Notes: generated by a model not told the origin, from the letters alone. DNA of 64,000 nt from JBCCCJ01 sp039029315 (GCA_039029315.1 JBCCGK010000046.1:1-64000), one strand, 5' to 3'; counted from the stretch's first letter, positions 7,474 to 17,484 are shown. A program made the numbers and translations.

Positions 7474-8918
7474 ATAGCACAATGATCATGAATACATTCA
7501 TTCCTAGAACCAATAGTGCCTGGCTGAGGTGGGTATTGAGCGCAATTTTGATCTGCTGCTCTACCTTCACGGACGCACAGAGCATTCGGAAAAACTATCG
7601 GGAAATGACCGATAGCGAACGAGACGCCTTAATCGATGGGTTTTGGACGCTTGGGGGCCCAACAGGAAATTCCAATCAGGGGTTTTTCTTCATTGACAGA
7701 GCAGATGTGCATTTAGCCCAATTCAATCAGATTCATTTTCAACCTTCTTTTCAAACAGATGTATTCTTGGCATGGCATCGCCAAAACTCCCTGATCGTGG
7801 AGCAAGAAATGCAGCTGATAGGTGGCTTGGAACATGCGTCTATTCCCTATTGGGACTGGACGGATGAAGACGACGATGTGGACAATGGACCAGATGGACC
7901 CGGGCAGGTCGCCGATCTTTGGTCAGATAACTGGTTGGGCTTGTTCAATGATGCCTGGGAACTGGGGCGAGAATTTAATATTGACGTATCTGGCTTGCCT
8001 GACCAGGTAATTCATGTCGATCCCATTCAATCCCTTTCTCCTTTCCAAACCTACTCTGTACAGTTGGAGAATTCAATTGTTCATTCTGGTGGGCATGGAT
8101 GGGTAGGAGGAAATTTTGGGATCATGGGACAAAGGAATTCCCCCAAAGATCCGGTGTTCTATTTTCACCACAATATGGTCGATAAATTGTGGCAAGATTG
8201 GGAAGAAGCTAATCCTGGAATGTCCCAGTACCCTATGACAAGCCTTCCAGCTATTCCTGGTCCAAGTGTTGATCCCAATTCGATTGTAGATTCCAGGAAG
8301 ATAGGCGTCTTCTATGCCGAAGATAAGTTGGCAACTCTTGAGAACTACACGGTGGCAAATCAGGTATTGAGCAATGAATACTTCGTCTATCAGTACTTCA
8401 TAGAAGCAGGAAATGATTTCTTGGTACCCAATGGCAATACATGTGAATTTGCTTCCTGTCAGGGAATCTCGCTTGAGCCAGGATTTGAGTCGACACTAGG
8501 GTCTGTTTTCACAGCGAGGATAGATGGAGATTGTGATTTCAGTACAGCAGGCAAAAGAGATCTCACAGATACCAATACGGGACAATCTGATCCTGCGCTG
8601 ACAGAGAATATCTACAATCAAGTCGATGTATCCCCAAGCTTCGAAACCCTGGATGGCCTGAAGATCGAATCTAGCCTGAAAGTCTTCCCGAATCCGCTTA
8701 CGGATCAGGCACACATCCAGGTGAACAGTGACGAAAAAGGAGTGGGTCGTTTTGTTCTCACAAATATCCTGGGCCATCCCATCAGAAAGTGGGAGATGCC
8801 GTTGAATATTGGCGAAAACATCTCAGAGTTTCCTACAGCGAATCTAGCCAAGGGGATTTATTACCTATCCTTACGAACGAAGCATAATCGCATGAATTTG
8901 AAACTCGTCATCCAATAA
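7470..8918 (+). CDS. Secreted tyrosinase-family copper oxidase with T9SS domain
   Basis: This 482-residue protein is a type 3 copper enzyme. The CuA region includes FLAWHRQNSLIVEQEM and IPYWDW. The CuB region has HSGGHGW and then NSPKDPVFYFHHNMVDKLW, the expected His-x3-His plus HH layout for tyrosinase/hemocyanin sites. A signal peptide (ending TFTDAQ) precedes, and a T9SS sorting domain (FPNPLTDQAHI, then AKGIYYLSL) ends the protein, so the enzyme is probably delivered to the cell surface or medium. It would oxidise phenols or diphenols, perhaps making melanin or modifying aromatic surface material. The ATG overlaps the previous stop by four bases; a later Met (MIMNTF) is an alternative start. 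Confidence 0.9.
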   Translation: MNSTMIMNTFIPRTNSAWLRWVLSAILICCSTFTDAQSIRKNYREMTDSERDALIDGFWTLGGPTGNSNQGFFFIDRADVHLAQFNQIHFQPSFQTDVFLAWHRQNSLIVEQEMQLIGGLEHASIPYWDWTDEDDDVDNGPDGPGQVADLWSDNWLGLFNDAWELGREFNIDVSGLPDQVIHVDPIQSLSPFQTYSVQLENSIVHSGGHGWVGGNFGIMGQRNSPKDPVFYFHHNMVDKLWQDWEEANPGMSQYPMTSLPAIPGPSVDPNSIVDSRKIGVFYAEDKLATLENYTVANQVLSNEYFVYQYFIEAGNDFLVPNGNTCEFASCQGISLEPGFESTLGSVFTARIDGDCDFSTAGKRDLTDTNTGQSDPALTENIYNQVDVSPSFETLDGLKIESSLKVFPNPLTDQAHIQVNSDEKGVGRFVLTNILGHPIRKWEMPLNIGENISEFPTANLAKGIYYLSLRTKHNRMNLKLVIQ

Positions 8919-8971
8919 AGAGAAAAGACATAGACCAACAGATCTTGTCTTGTATAGCTGATTGTTGAATG

Positions 8972-9004
8972 CTGCCAGCAAGCCCTTGAAGGGTTTGTTG
9001 GCAG
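8972..9004. terminator. Bidirectional terminator between convergent genes
   Basis: A 15-base stem with two G-T wobbles (CTGCCAGCAAGCCCT paired with AGGGTTTGTTGGCAG) lies between the ends of the tyrosinase gene and the leftward membrane protein gene, followed by TTCTTATTT on the plus strand. Position and shape fit a shared terminator. Confidence 0.6.
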
Positions 9005-9040
9005 TTCTTATTTATGTGCCATTGGTGGGGTAGGACTGCC

Positions 9041-10102
9041 TTATGATTTCGTTTCACTCCTGGAACCACTCACTCCTTCGGGGACAATTAGGCGCCTCCC
9101 CAGTGACCAGACCTTCATCAGAACCCAGACAATGGCGGCAAGTAGAAATACCATGATCAGCTCTCCCAAAGAAATCCGAAGAATTTCATCTAGCTTGTCC
9201 CATCCACGATGGTTGTAGACCAGCAGGATACCAGCTACATACAGCCCAGCGAATACCCAACGAATCCGTGTGGACAGACCCAATCCATGCATCTGCGTGA
9301 TGATGAACAAGCCCAAAAAGCCGAACAAAAACATCGGCCATGCCTGTCCATGAAGGTAGGCCACCATGGTCCCGTGGATCGTAACCGTGACTTCCTGTAC
9401 GACCATCCACCATTTGTTCACATGGGTGCGGGTGAAAAACAAGCTGGACTGAATCATGATCAGGAAAATGTAGAAGAAGCCAATCAGGTGTTGCCATTCT
9501 CCCACCATCGGATGAAACCAAAAGGTATAAATGATGCCCCAGGAAAAAACATAGCCGTGGTATTTGCGCACGACACGTCCGGTTTCCTTGAGGAAGGAGA
9601 TTTTTTTTCCGAAAAAGAGGCCCCGTCGCTGATTCTCCATCAGGAGCACAGCCACCAGAAGGATGATGACAGACCACTGTGAACTGAACACAGACACATC
9701 CTGCGCCAGACCATCATACCACATATGAGTTTGTGCAAGGTGCCAGCAAATGAAGAAAGCATTGATGCCGAGAGCAGCCACATTGATCGGATGAAGCCCT
9801 TTGGTGTAGGTGAGTTTGTTCTTTTGAGCCAAATAGATCAGTCCCCAGATTAGGAGCTGATGAAGCGTATAGCTGAACCAGGCAGAGAAGCGCGTGATAA
9901 AGCTTGGATCAGGCAATTTCCACTTATACCAGGCTGCTCCTGTGTCAGGAAGAAGAACAACTGCTTCGAACCGATAATTCAGCAAACCAATCAGGACTGT
10001 GAATAACACACTGAAAAGGATAGCCCCCCACATGGCTTGATTGGCGGTAACTCTATCAATAATAGGTAGATATTGAGAGTTTTTGATAGGAGAGCTAGAC
10101 AT
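9041..10102 (-). CDS. Multi-pass membrane protein of unknown function
   Basis: I do not recognise this 353-residue protein. It has about eight to nine hydrophobic segments, with a charged cytoplasmic-type loop near 170-185 (KKISFLKETGRVVRKYHG). Several His residues lie in or next to membrane segments (CWHLAQTHMWYDG, FWFHPMVGEWQHLIGF, TIHGTMVAYLHGQ, TQMHGLG), a pattern seen in haem- or metal-binding membrane proteins. That is only a suggestion. It sits alone between the tyrosinase (convergent) and the DUF1501 gene (same strand, 180 bases upstream). Confidence 0.7.
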   Translation of the reverse strand: MSSSPIKNSQYLPIIDRVTANQAMWGAILFSVLFTVLIGLLNYRFEAVVLLPDTGAAWYKWKLPDPSFITRFSAWFSYTLHQLLIWGLIYLAQKNKLTYTKGLHPINVAALGINAFFICWHLAQTHMWYDGLAQDVSVFSSQWSVIILLVAVLLMENQRRGLFFGKKISFLKETGRVVRKYHGYVFSWGIIYTFWFHPMVGEWQHLIGFFYIFLIMIQSSLFFTRTHVNKWWMVVQEVTVTIHGTMVAYLHGQAWPMFLFGFLGLFIITQMHGLGLSTRIRWVFAGLYVAGILLVYNHRGWDKLDEILRISLGELIMVFLLAAIVWVLMKVWSLGRRLIVPEGVSGSRSETKS

Positions 10103-10282
10103 ACATGAGGAAAATAAAAGGCAAATCTATCCAAGCTTGATATGTCAAACCACTGGACCCCAAAATTTGTTTGGAATTTCCTCTTTCCATTCTCCGATGG
10201 ATTCATGATACATTTGCGCGAAAGAGAGCAGGGGCGGAAAAACGTATTATGGATAAAAAGAAGGTCAACAATCCGTAGACCT

Positions 10283-11704
10283 CTACCCAATCAATCCCTC
10301 AATCACTTCCCCTCCGAACTGGGAGAGCTGCTTATACCGTCCTCCATGAAAGTAGGTGAGTTGACGGTCATCCAACCCCATAAGCCGAAGCAGAGTCACA
10401 TGCACATCTCGGATCGGATGCACCACTTCCACAGCTTTGCCGCCGATCTCGTCAGTTGCTCCAACGATATGCCCGGCCTTGACCCCACCTCCAGCAAACC
10501 ACATGCTCATGGCTTCATTGTTGTGATCACGTCCGATGGCGATTCCCCCATCTCGATTGCCGTTGTCTGGGGATCGACCGAACTCTCCTGTCCAGACGAT
10601 CAGGGTTTCGTCCAACATCCCACGACGTTTAAGGTCCTGTATAAGAGCAGCGATCGGTTGATCAATGCTACGAATGAGTGAGCCATGCGCTCTGGCTAGA
10701 AAATCATGGGAATCCCAACCTCCAGAATACAATTGCACGAAGCGGACACCTTTTTCAACCAGTTTGCGTGCCAAGAGACATTTTCGCCCAAAAGCATCGG
10801 TTTCTTTTTGGCCGATCCCATAGAGTTCTTTTGTTTTCTCATCTTCCCCCTCAATATTAAGCAATTCCGGAACCTCCGCTTGCATACGAAAGGCCAATTC
10901 GTAGTTCTCCATGCGGGCATATAATTCCTGGTGTTCGGGATGTTGGCTGGCATGTTGGGCATTAAATTCATGAAGCAAATCCAGACTTTGGCGCTGATGA
11001 TAGTCGCTGACGCCAGAAGGGGGAGTCAAATCCAGGATAGGTGAACCTTGAGGCCGGAGTGGCGTTCCTTGATAATGGGCCGGCAAAAAGCCATTGCCCC
11101 AATTGGCAGCCCCCCCCTGCGGATAAGCCAATTCTGGCAGAACCACATAGGAAGGCAGATTCTCATTGATGGAACCTAGCCCGTAGGTGACCCACGAACC
11201 AAAAGCCGGGTCTCCCCCAAAGCGATTTCCAGTATTCATGTGGTACATGGCCGTAGGATGATTGACAGACTCCGCCTGACAGCCACGATAGAAACAAATG
11301 TCATCTGCCATCTTCGCCAGATGCACAAAAGGATCTGCCATATCTGCCCCTGATTGTCCAACTTTGCGGCTCCCAAAGGGGCTTTGCACAAAGTATCTGG
11401 CTCCTGAAGACATGCCTGAAAATTGTTTGCCCTTCCGCTCAAAGCGAGTCATGTGCAGATCTCGCAACTTGGGTTTGGGGTCGAAGGTGTCGATATGACT
11501 CGGCCCGCCTTCCATGGTCAACCATATGACAGCCTTGGCTTTTGTCAACTGCATGGGAGGTTTGGGAGAAAGAGGACCAGCTATCTGCGAAGCCAAAGGT
11601 GTATCACAGCCCAAGAGACTACTCAAAGCCACAGCACCTACCGAGGCGCCGAGACTGTAGAGGAAATCTCTGCGATGCATGTATGTAGGATGATCAGTAG
11701 ACAT
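10283..11704 (-). CDS. DUF1501 family exported protein
   Basis: About 473 residues. I take Met at 11704 or the later MHRRDFL at 11680 as the start, because a Tat-like signal (RRDFLYSLGASVG, then LSSLLGC) follows directly. The body is DUF1501, a sulfatase/alkaline-phosphatase-like fold. Visible hallmarks are WLTMEGGPSHIDTFDPKP near the start, YSGGWDSHDFLARAHGSL, and IVWTGEFGRSPDNG with GRDHNN, which carry likely metal ligands. DUF1501 proteins are almost always encoded next to a PSCyt/PSD1 protein, as here, where its start overlaps or abuts the end of that gene. The pair probably acts in the periplasm on an unknown substrate. Confidence 0.88.
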   Translation of the reverse strand: MSTDHPTYMHRRDFLYSLGASVGAVALSSLLGCDTPLASQIAGPLSPKPPMQLTKAKAVIWLTMEGGPSHIDTFDPKPKLRDLHMTRFERKGKQFSGMSSGARYFVQSPFGSRKVGQSGADMADPFVHLAKMADDICFYRGCQAESVNHPTAMYHMNTGNRFGGDPAFGSWVTYGLGSINENLPSYVVLPELAYPQGGAANWGNGFLPAHYQGTPLRPQGSPILDLTPPSGVSDYHQRQSLDLLHEFNAQHASQHPEHQELYARMENYELAFRMQAEVPELLNIEGEDEKTKELYGIGQKETDAFGRKCLLARKLVEKGVRFVQLYSGGWDSHDFLARAHGSLIRSIDQPIAALIQDLKRRGMLDETLIVWTGEFGRSPDNGNRDGGIAIGRDHNNEAMSMWFAGGGVKAGHIVGATDEIGGKAVEVVHPIRDVHVTLLRLMGLDDRQLTYFHGGRYKQLSQFGGEVIEGLIG

Positions 11705-14492
11705 AGATAAATTCATTGCTGTTGAACAGGACAAGGGCAAAATCAGCCAAAGCACGTGCTTCTGATGAAACATCCCAGGGCTTGGCATCAGGGACATAGT
11801 CCTTGAATACGTCTAGCTGTTCTACATATTCGAAGGATTCTCCTGTCATTTCCTCAAACATCTCTCGGCGGATCTCCGTTGGATATTCCTGGGGAACGGC
11901 AGGATTGGCCTCATGATATTGATGCATCTGTTCGAGATAGGCCTTGCTGAGGCGAATTTCTTCAGCAGTTGCTGCGCGATTCCACACCAGCCGGATCGCT
12001 TGATCTATTTGATTGTCCAGAGATGGATATTCCGCTCGCATCCTGACAGCCAGGGCCAGCGCACGATCATGGCTGTTTTGGCTATTGAAGAGGGTAAATG
12101 CTTGGGGCGTAACAGAAGATGTTGTCCTGCGTTCACAAGATAATTCAGATCCGGCTTGGTTGAAAACTGTCAGCATGGGATCTGGCATATTCCGTTTACG
12201 GAGGGCATAAATTGTGCGTCGATGGCGATCTTTTGGGAGGCGAGACGCTTGATATGCACGCTCGATAGACCCCATGATATGCCGTGGTTGTAGAGCAACT
12301 TCCTGATTTATCTCTGGTCTGATAGGAATGCCGCCCATTTCTGGATTGAGTTCACCTGTGATCTGCAACATGGCATCCCGGATCTCTTCAGCCTCCAGGC
12401 GACGGGGTGAAAAGAGAGCCAGCCAATGGTTATCCGGATCGATGGCAGCCAATTGCTCAGGATTGGGATGTTTGCCGGATCGGCGATAGGTCTCTGAGGT
12501 CATGATCAGCCGATGCATGGCTTTGATAGACCAATTGTGTTGAACGAAATAATTCGCCAACCAATCCAACAATTCCGGGTGGGAAGGTTTTTTGCCTGTA
12601 ATCCCAAAATTGTTGCTGTTTTCGGCCAAGCCCTTGCCAAAGTGATATTGCCAAATCCGGTTGACGATGGAGCGTGTGGTTAGGGGATGGTCCGCTTGAG
12701 TGAGCCATTGAGCAAAAGCCAATCTGCGACCTTTCATGCTTGGCGGCACGACCATGCTCTGTTCAGGGGTTTGGGCAATGGATAAGGCAGGAATAGCACT
12801 CAGGATTCCCGGAGCAACCTCTTCCTCATGCGTATACACGGATCCTCCTGTCAAAATAAAGGTGGATTCTGCGGGACCTTCTATCTTGTCTGGAAAATGA
12901 AACGTAACAGGCCGACCACTGTGAGTGCTCCGATATGGCCCACTGAAGACTGAAAAGGCATAGGGTTCGAAGCGTTCCATTTCCCTCCTCAGGGTTTGTC
13001 CACGTTTCTGGAGAACCTTGCGGTATCCCAAATCCTGAAAAGTCAGTCCGGTATATCTGGGAGGTCGTTCCTGTTGAGGTAACTTCCTTCTTTCGCCTTT
13101 TGTCCTGTACCGCTTACCCTTGCTTCTATACCATTCTTTGGCAGCTAGTTCTTCTTTCTCTCGGATCATGTCCTCCTCTGTAGCGATCTCTTCCAGCCAT
13201 TCGAGGATCTGATCGCGTTCTTCTTCCATGCGATCCAGATTTTCTGATGGAAGAAAATCTGCATGACGCGTGGCAAACTGCGTGGTGGCAAATACTGCTT
13301 GAATCTGATAGTAGTCCTTGGTGGGAATGGGATCAAATTTATGATCATGACATCTGGCACATCGAAGAGGGAGAGAAAGGAAAGATTCTCCAACCCCATT
13401 GGTAACATCATCCAGAAAATACTGTCGCGTTTCTGCCTCAACTGCCATACCTGTATGTTCCCACGGTCCCATGCGAAGAAATCCTGTTGCGATAAGGTTT
13501 TCTGGTTTGGACGGATCGATTTCATCCCCTGCGATCTGCTCCATCACGAATTGATTGTAGGCTTTGTCCTCATTGAATGAGCGGATCACATAATCCCGGT
13601 ATCGCCAGGCATTGGGACGAGCATAGTCATTGGCAAATCCGTCTGAGTCTGCATAGCGAACCACATCCAACCAATGTCTGCCCCATTGTTCTCCATAATG
13701 CGGACTGTCCAACAAGCGATCCAGGAGTCTCTCATAGGCGTTTGGATCATCGTCTGTCAAAAAAGCTTCAACCTCTTCTGGAGTAGGGGGGAGACCTGTG
13801 AGATCAAAAGTAGCCCGTCGAATGAGGGTTCGTTGATCAGTTAAAGGAGCAGCTTTGAGACCATTGGCTGTCAATTCTTTCTGGACAAAGGCATCAATAG
13901 CATGAGTTTGGGTTCTGGAATCAGGAACATCAGGGGAGTCTAAGGGAGCAAAAGCCCATAGATCTTCTTGTTGGTAGCGGCGATTGGCCCAGCTTTGGGA
14001 TCTCGCTGTACTGGTATGCACCTTGATTTTTCCACCATAATCCCAGTCATCTGCCTCAATCAAGGCCTGCAAACGCGCTGCTTCAGGCCAGGGAGCATTC
14101 CCCTCAATCCAAAGATATAACGAATGGATTTGTTCTGCTGTTAGGGCATCATTGTCTTTCGGTGGCATAGAAAAATCCGGGTCCTGCCGGGTCGCTGCCA
14201 GATATACAGGACTCTTCTCTGCATTGCCGGGGATCAGAGAAGAATGGCCAGATTCTCCACCTTTAAGAAGTCCTGCCAGTGTACGCATATCCAATTCCCC
14301 CTTGATATCGGTTGAGTCTCCTCCATGACAGGCAAAGCATTTGGATTCTAGGAGGGGGAGAATTTCATAGGCGAACAACTTTTCCGCATCCACTGTTTGC
14401 TTGGTGGAAGAAGTGGGTTGGCAGGCGAATAGAAGGAAGAATGGAAATACAATCCAATTCCCCAATGATTTGAGAAGGTGTAGCAAGCCCAT
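11694..14492 (-). CDS. PSCyt1-DUF1549-DUF1553 (PSD1) cytochrome-type lipoprotein
   Basis: The 932-residue protein begins with a lipoprotein signal (FFLLFACQ, Cys about 24). A cytochrome-like haem site follows (C52-FA-C55-H56), in the Planctomycete cytochrome C domain. DUF1549 (PSCyt2) follows, with RRATFDLTGLPPTPEEV and a second conserved CARCHDHKFDPIPTKDYY segment. DUF1553 (PSD1) makes up the C-terminal half (RRLAFAQWLTQADHPLTTR, RSIVNRIWQYHFGKG, then SETYRRS). The pairing with DUF1501 is classical in Planctomycetes and Verrucomicrobia and known in some Bacteroidota. Function is undetermined; an electron-transfer-linked periplasmic degradation step is often proposed. Confidence 0.9.
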   Translation of the reverse strand: MGLLHLLKSLGNWIVFPFFLLFACQPTSSTKQTVDAEKLFAYEILPLLESKCFACHGGDSTDIKGELDMRTLAGLLKGGESGHSSLIPGNAEKSPVYLAATRQDPDFSMPPKDNDALTAEQIHSLYLWIEGNAPWPEAARLQALIEADDWDYGGKIKVHTSTARSQSWANRRYQQEDLWAFAPLDSPDVPDSRTQTHAIDAFVQKELTANGLKAAPLTDQRTLIRRATFDLTGLPPTPEEVEAFLTDDDPNAYERLLDRLLDSPHYGEQWGRHWLDVVRYADSDGFANDYARPNAWRYRDYVIRSFNEDKAYNQFVMEQIAGDEIDPSKPENLIATGFLRMGPWEHTGMAVEAETRQYFLDDVTNGVGESFLSLPLRCARCHDHKFDPIPTKDYYQIQAVFATTQFATRHADFLPSENLDRMEEERDQILEWLEEIATEEDMIREKEELAAKEWYRSKGKRYRTKGERRKLPQQERPPRYTGLTFQDLGYRKVLQKRGQTLRREMERFEPYAFSVFSGPYRSTHSGRPVTFHFPDKIEGPAESTFILTGGSVYTHEEEVAPGILSAIPALSIAQTPEQSMVVPPSMKGRRLAFAQWLTQADHPLTTRSIVNRIWQYHFGKGLAENSNNFGITGKKPSHPELLDWLANYFVQHNWSIKAMHRLIMTSETYRRSGKHPNPEQLAAIDPDNHWLALFSPRRLEAEEIRDAMLQITGELNPEMGGIPIRPEINQEVALQPRHIMGSIERAYQASRLPKDRHRRTIYALRKRNMPDPMLTVFNQAGSELSCERRTTSSVTPQAFTLFNSQNSHDRALALAVRMRAEYPSLDNQIDQAIRLVWNRAATAEEIRLSKAYLEQMHQYHEANPAVPQEYPTEIRREMFEEMTGESFEYVEQLDVFKDYVPDAKPWDVSSEARALADFALVLFNSNEFIYVY

Positions 14493-14600
14493 ACTTTCAA
14501 TATGCCAAAAATCACATTAGGCTGCAAAAAGCTACAGATCAAATCTGTGGGAAATTGTTTTTCCTTGTAAACCAGGTTTGCTGCCTGAGAGAGTCCGTTG

Positions 14601-15791
14601 TCAGGAGATATTAGGTGCTTGTTGTTGTTTATAGGTGGTTGGGGTCATGCCTGTTACTTTTTTGAAGGCATTGTAAAAGGCTGATTTGGACCGAAAGCCG
14701 GATTCTTGAGCAATGGCAAGAATGGTAAAATACTGATAGGCAGAATTGGTCAAGAGGTATTGAGACTGTTTGATCCGATAGCCATTGATGAAGTCCATGA
14801 AATTCTGATCTTGTTTCTCATTGATGATTTGAGAGAGATACTTGGCATTCATATTGAGCTGATTGGCCAATTCATTCAGCGTCAATTCCTGATTGAGATA
14901 TGGTTGCTGCTGATCCATATGCTTCAACAGTCCAGCCAAATAGACTGATTTTTGGTCTTCTGCCAGGGAAGAAGATTCATAGCGCTTCGGCGTAAGCTCT
15001 TCTACCTCATCCACCATAAGAGAATCTGGCAGGCCATCAAGTATTCGTGGACGAATGAGTGCAATCAGAAGGATCGTGCTTAACATGAGACTGATTCCGT
15101 AAGTAGGATAGGGGACAAAATCAGTTGGGTTGACAACAATGACTGTCAGAAGTGCACTCAAGACCGGGAGAAGGAGAATCGCTGCCAAAAAGAGTAACCA
15201 GCGAAAGTATGGTGCATTGGAAAAGGAGGCGTGTGTGCGTACATATTGCCGAAATCGAAGAATAAGTGTGATTCCCATTCCGAGGTATGCAAGAAATATC
15301 AAGCCAAGTGTCATCCCAACTAAGCGAATGCCGAGTGGGGGCTGTTGGCCATTGCGGATCATTTCAATAAGTTTCTGGTGGGGACTGGGGGCAAAGATGA
15401 GCACCATCAGCCAGGCTGATAACATCACACCAACAGGCACCAAATGCCACAAATGTTTGAGTTGAAAAGTGAACTTTCTCTCGATAAAGCCTTTCAGATA
15501 AAAATAAAAGAAGGGACCATATAGAAAGGTTAATATGCCAGACAATTCTGTGGAATAGGAGATCATTTTGTCTACTTCCGAAAATTCATTCATGGCTGTG
15601 AATAGACGTAATCCCATCATGACAACAAATCCAGCCATAAGCGTATTTCCAAGGCGATTGCCTGAGGTCCGAAGCAGAAGATAAGGGATCAGAATGAGGC
15701 TCGTATAGATACCAATCCAGAAGATCACCGCAGACCAGGAGTATATGACGGTGGGTTGCATACGAATGTTTGTCTCAATAGACTGATACAA
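14601..15791 (-). CDS. Membrane-embedded AraC-family transcriptional regulator
   Basis: A 396-residue protein with seven predicted membrane segments over about residues 15-240 and a C-terminal AraC helix-turn-helix domain (about 295-390). Key stretches are LTLNELANQLNMNAKYLSQ, FMDFINGYRI, and ILAIAQESGFRSKSAFYNAFKKVTGMTP for the second helix-turn-helix. Such 7TM-AraC proteins bind DNA while sitting in the inner membrane and probably sense a lipophilic or envelope signal. The first Met (15791) or MQPTVIYS (15761) may be the start; the second places the first membrane helix closer to the N terminus. Only 35 bases separate it from the upstream adenine deaminase gene. Confidence 0.87.
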   Translation of the reverse strand: MYQSIETNIRMQPTVIYSWSAVIFWIGIYTSLILIPYLLLRTSGNRLGNTLMAGFVVMMGLRLFTAMNEFSEVDKMISYSTELSGILTFLYGPFFYFYLKGFIERKFTFQLKHLWHLVPVGVMLSAWLMVLIFAPSPHQKLIEMIRNGQQPPLGIRLVGMTLGLIFLAYLGMGITLILRFRQYVRTHASFSNAPYFRWLLFLAAILLLPVLSALLTVIVVNPTDFVPYPTYGISLMLSTILLIALIRPRILDGLPDSLMVDEVEELTPKRYESSSLAEDQKSVYLAGLLKHMDQQQPYLNQELTLNELANQLNMNAKYLSQIINEKQDQNFMDFINGYRIKQSQYLLTNSAYQYFTILAIAQESGFRSKSAFYNAFKKVTGMTPTTYKQQQAPNIS

Positions 15792-15826
15792 AGGTAAGGA
15801 TGGACAAGCAGAAATTCATCGATGTG

Positions 15827-17473
15827 CTAAGATTCACTGAAATCAACCGATACAAACTCAAACGCATCTACATCAAATACCCCAAGGTCAGTCATTTTGA
15901 GGGAAGGAATGACTGGAAGGGCGAGGAAGGACAGGAGCATAAAGGGAGCTTGTAGCGTACATCCTAAGGTTTCTTTGACCCAGGAGTCGATCCGGGAATA
16001 TTGCTGCGCCAGCTCGTAGCCATTCTCAGGACTCATCAGGCCAGCAATGGGAAGGGGGAGGATCTTGGTCGCAGATGGATTGACTGCACTGATGCCACCT
16101 TTTGTCTCGATGATTGCATTGACAGCTTGACAAAGGGCTTCTTCATGGATGCCAATGGCAACAATGTTATGGGAATCATGAGCTACACTGGAGGCAATTG
16201 CTCCTTTTTTCAAGCCAAATCCGCGCACAAAGCCCATAGCAGGAGGGGCAGCCTTGGCATATCGATTGACTACAGCCATGAGTAAAACATCATTTTCCAC
16301 ATCTGTCTGATAATATCCATCCTGGATAGAGACTGTCGTCTGATCCCGTCCAGTAATGATTTGTCCATCCAGCGCCTGAATGACCCGTACCTGATTTCCT
16401 GAAGAAGGTGCTGCAAGGCGAAATTCTTCCGGTTTCATAGGAGATTTGATAAAGTAATTGGGGGTAGGGGAGGGCTGAAAAATAATCCTGGATTGACCAT
16501 CCCGGGCAACACAAGACCCATTCAGCCAGGTTTCCTGAATGGAGAAGGTATCCAGATCTCTCACAATCACAAAATCTGCTGGATCTCCTTCTCTCAAGAG
16601 GCCAACGGGAAGCTGGTAGTGCTCAACCGGATGCACGCAGGCTGCACGCAAGACATCGAAAAGATCACAACCGTTTGTAAGTGCTCTTTGCACCAACTGA
16701 TTGATATGTCCCTGAATCAGATCATCTGGATGCTTGTCATCGCTGCAAAACATGATCTGAGCAGGAAATTCCTGAATCAGAGGCCAGAGTGCTTCAAAGT
16801 TCCGCGCAGCACTGCCCTCTCTGATCAAGATTTTGACCCCTATTTCCGCTTTTTGTTTTCCTTCCTCATAAGAGAAGCATTCATGATCAGTGCTAATCCC
16901 TGCTGCAAAGTATTGTTTTGCCGCATCTCCCATCAAGGCAGGTGCATGACCATCTATGGGTTTTCCAAGCTGATGGGCATAGGCGATTTTCTTCATGACT
17001 TCCTCCTCTTTTCCCAATACAGCAGGAAAATTCATCATCTCAGCCAGATAGCCGATGTCTGTTCGTTCCAACAAGGACCGAACGGCTTCCGCATCCAAGG
17101 TGGCCCCCGCAGTTTCAAATGTAGTAGCAGGAACACAGGATGGCGCACCAAAACAGAATTTTAATGGGACCTTCTTGGCCTCATTCAGCATGAATTCTAC
17201 CCCTTCAATGCCAAGGACATTGGCAATCTCATGAGGGTCAGAGACTGTGGCAACTGTCCCATGGACTACGGCTAGCCGCGCAAATTCTGCCGGGGGGAGC
17301 ATGCTGCTTTCGATGTGCACATGTGCATCTACGAAGCCTGGAAGAATAAAGGGAACCTCTTCAGGCAAGTTGCCCAATTCCCTAATGGATTGGATCTTTT
17401 CGTCCTTTATCTCGATCTCAGCAGGATAAATGCGTTTTTGATGCAGATCAATGAGATGATGTTGTAGGATCAT
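15827..17473 (-). CDS. ade: Adenine deaminase
   Basis: The 548-residue amidohydrolase converts adenine to hypoxanthine and ammonia. The metal-binding motif GFVDAHVHIESSML is near residue 45. Other Ade-type signatures are TVATVSDPHEIANVLG, PIDGHAPAL, ISTDHEC, FCSDDKHPDDL and the late VAHDSHNIVAIG. Length and motif order match bacterial Ade, with no missing active-site residue seen. Only 11 bases separate its start from the stop of the HNH nuclease gene, so it probably shares transcripts with the Septu-like pair; whether this matters functionally is unknown. Purine salvage is the default role. Confidence 0.93.
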   Translation of the reverse strand: MILQHHLIDLHQKRIYPAEIEIKDEKIQSIRELGNLPEEVPFILPGFVDAHVHIESSMLPPAEFARLAVVHGTVATVSDPHEIANVLGIEGVEFMLNEAKKVPLKFCFGAPSCVPATTFETAGATLDAEAVRSLLERTDIGYLAEMMNFPAVLGKEEEVMKKIAYAHQLGKPIDGHAPALMGDAAKQYFAAGISTDHECFSYEEGKQKAEIGVKILIREGSAARNFEALWPLIQEFPAQIMFCSDDKHPDDLIQGHINQLVQRALTNGCDLFDVLRAACVHPVEHYQLPVGLLREGDPADFVIVRDLDTFSIQETWLNGSCVARDGQSRIIFQPSPTPNYFIKSPMKPEEFRLAAPSSGNQVRVIQALDGQIITGRDQTTVSIQDGYYQTDVENDVLLMAVVNRYAKAAPPAMGFVRGFGLKKGAIASSVAHDSHNIVAIGIHEEALCQAVNAIIETKGGISAVNPSATKILPLPIAGLMSPENGYELAQQYSRIDSWVKETLGCTLQAPFMLLSFLALPVIPSLKMTDLGVFDVDAFEFVSVDFSES

Positions 17474-17484
17474 GAAAGCTTTTT

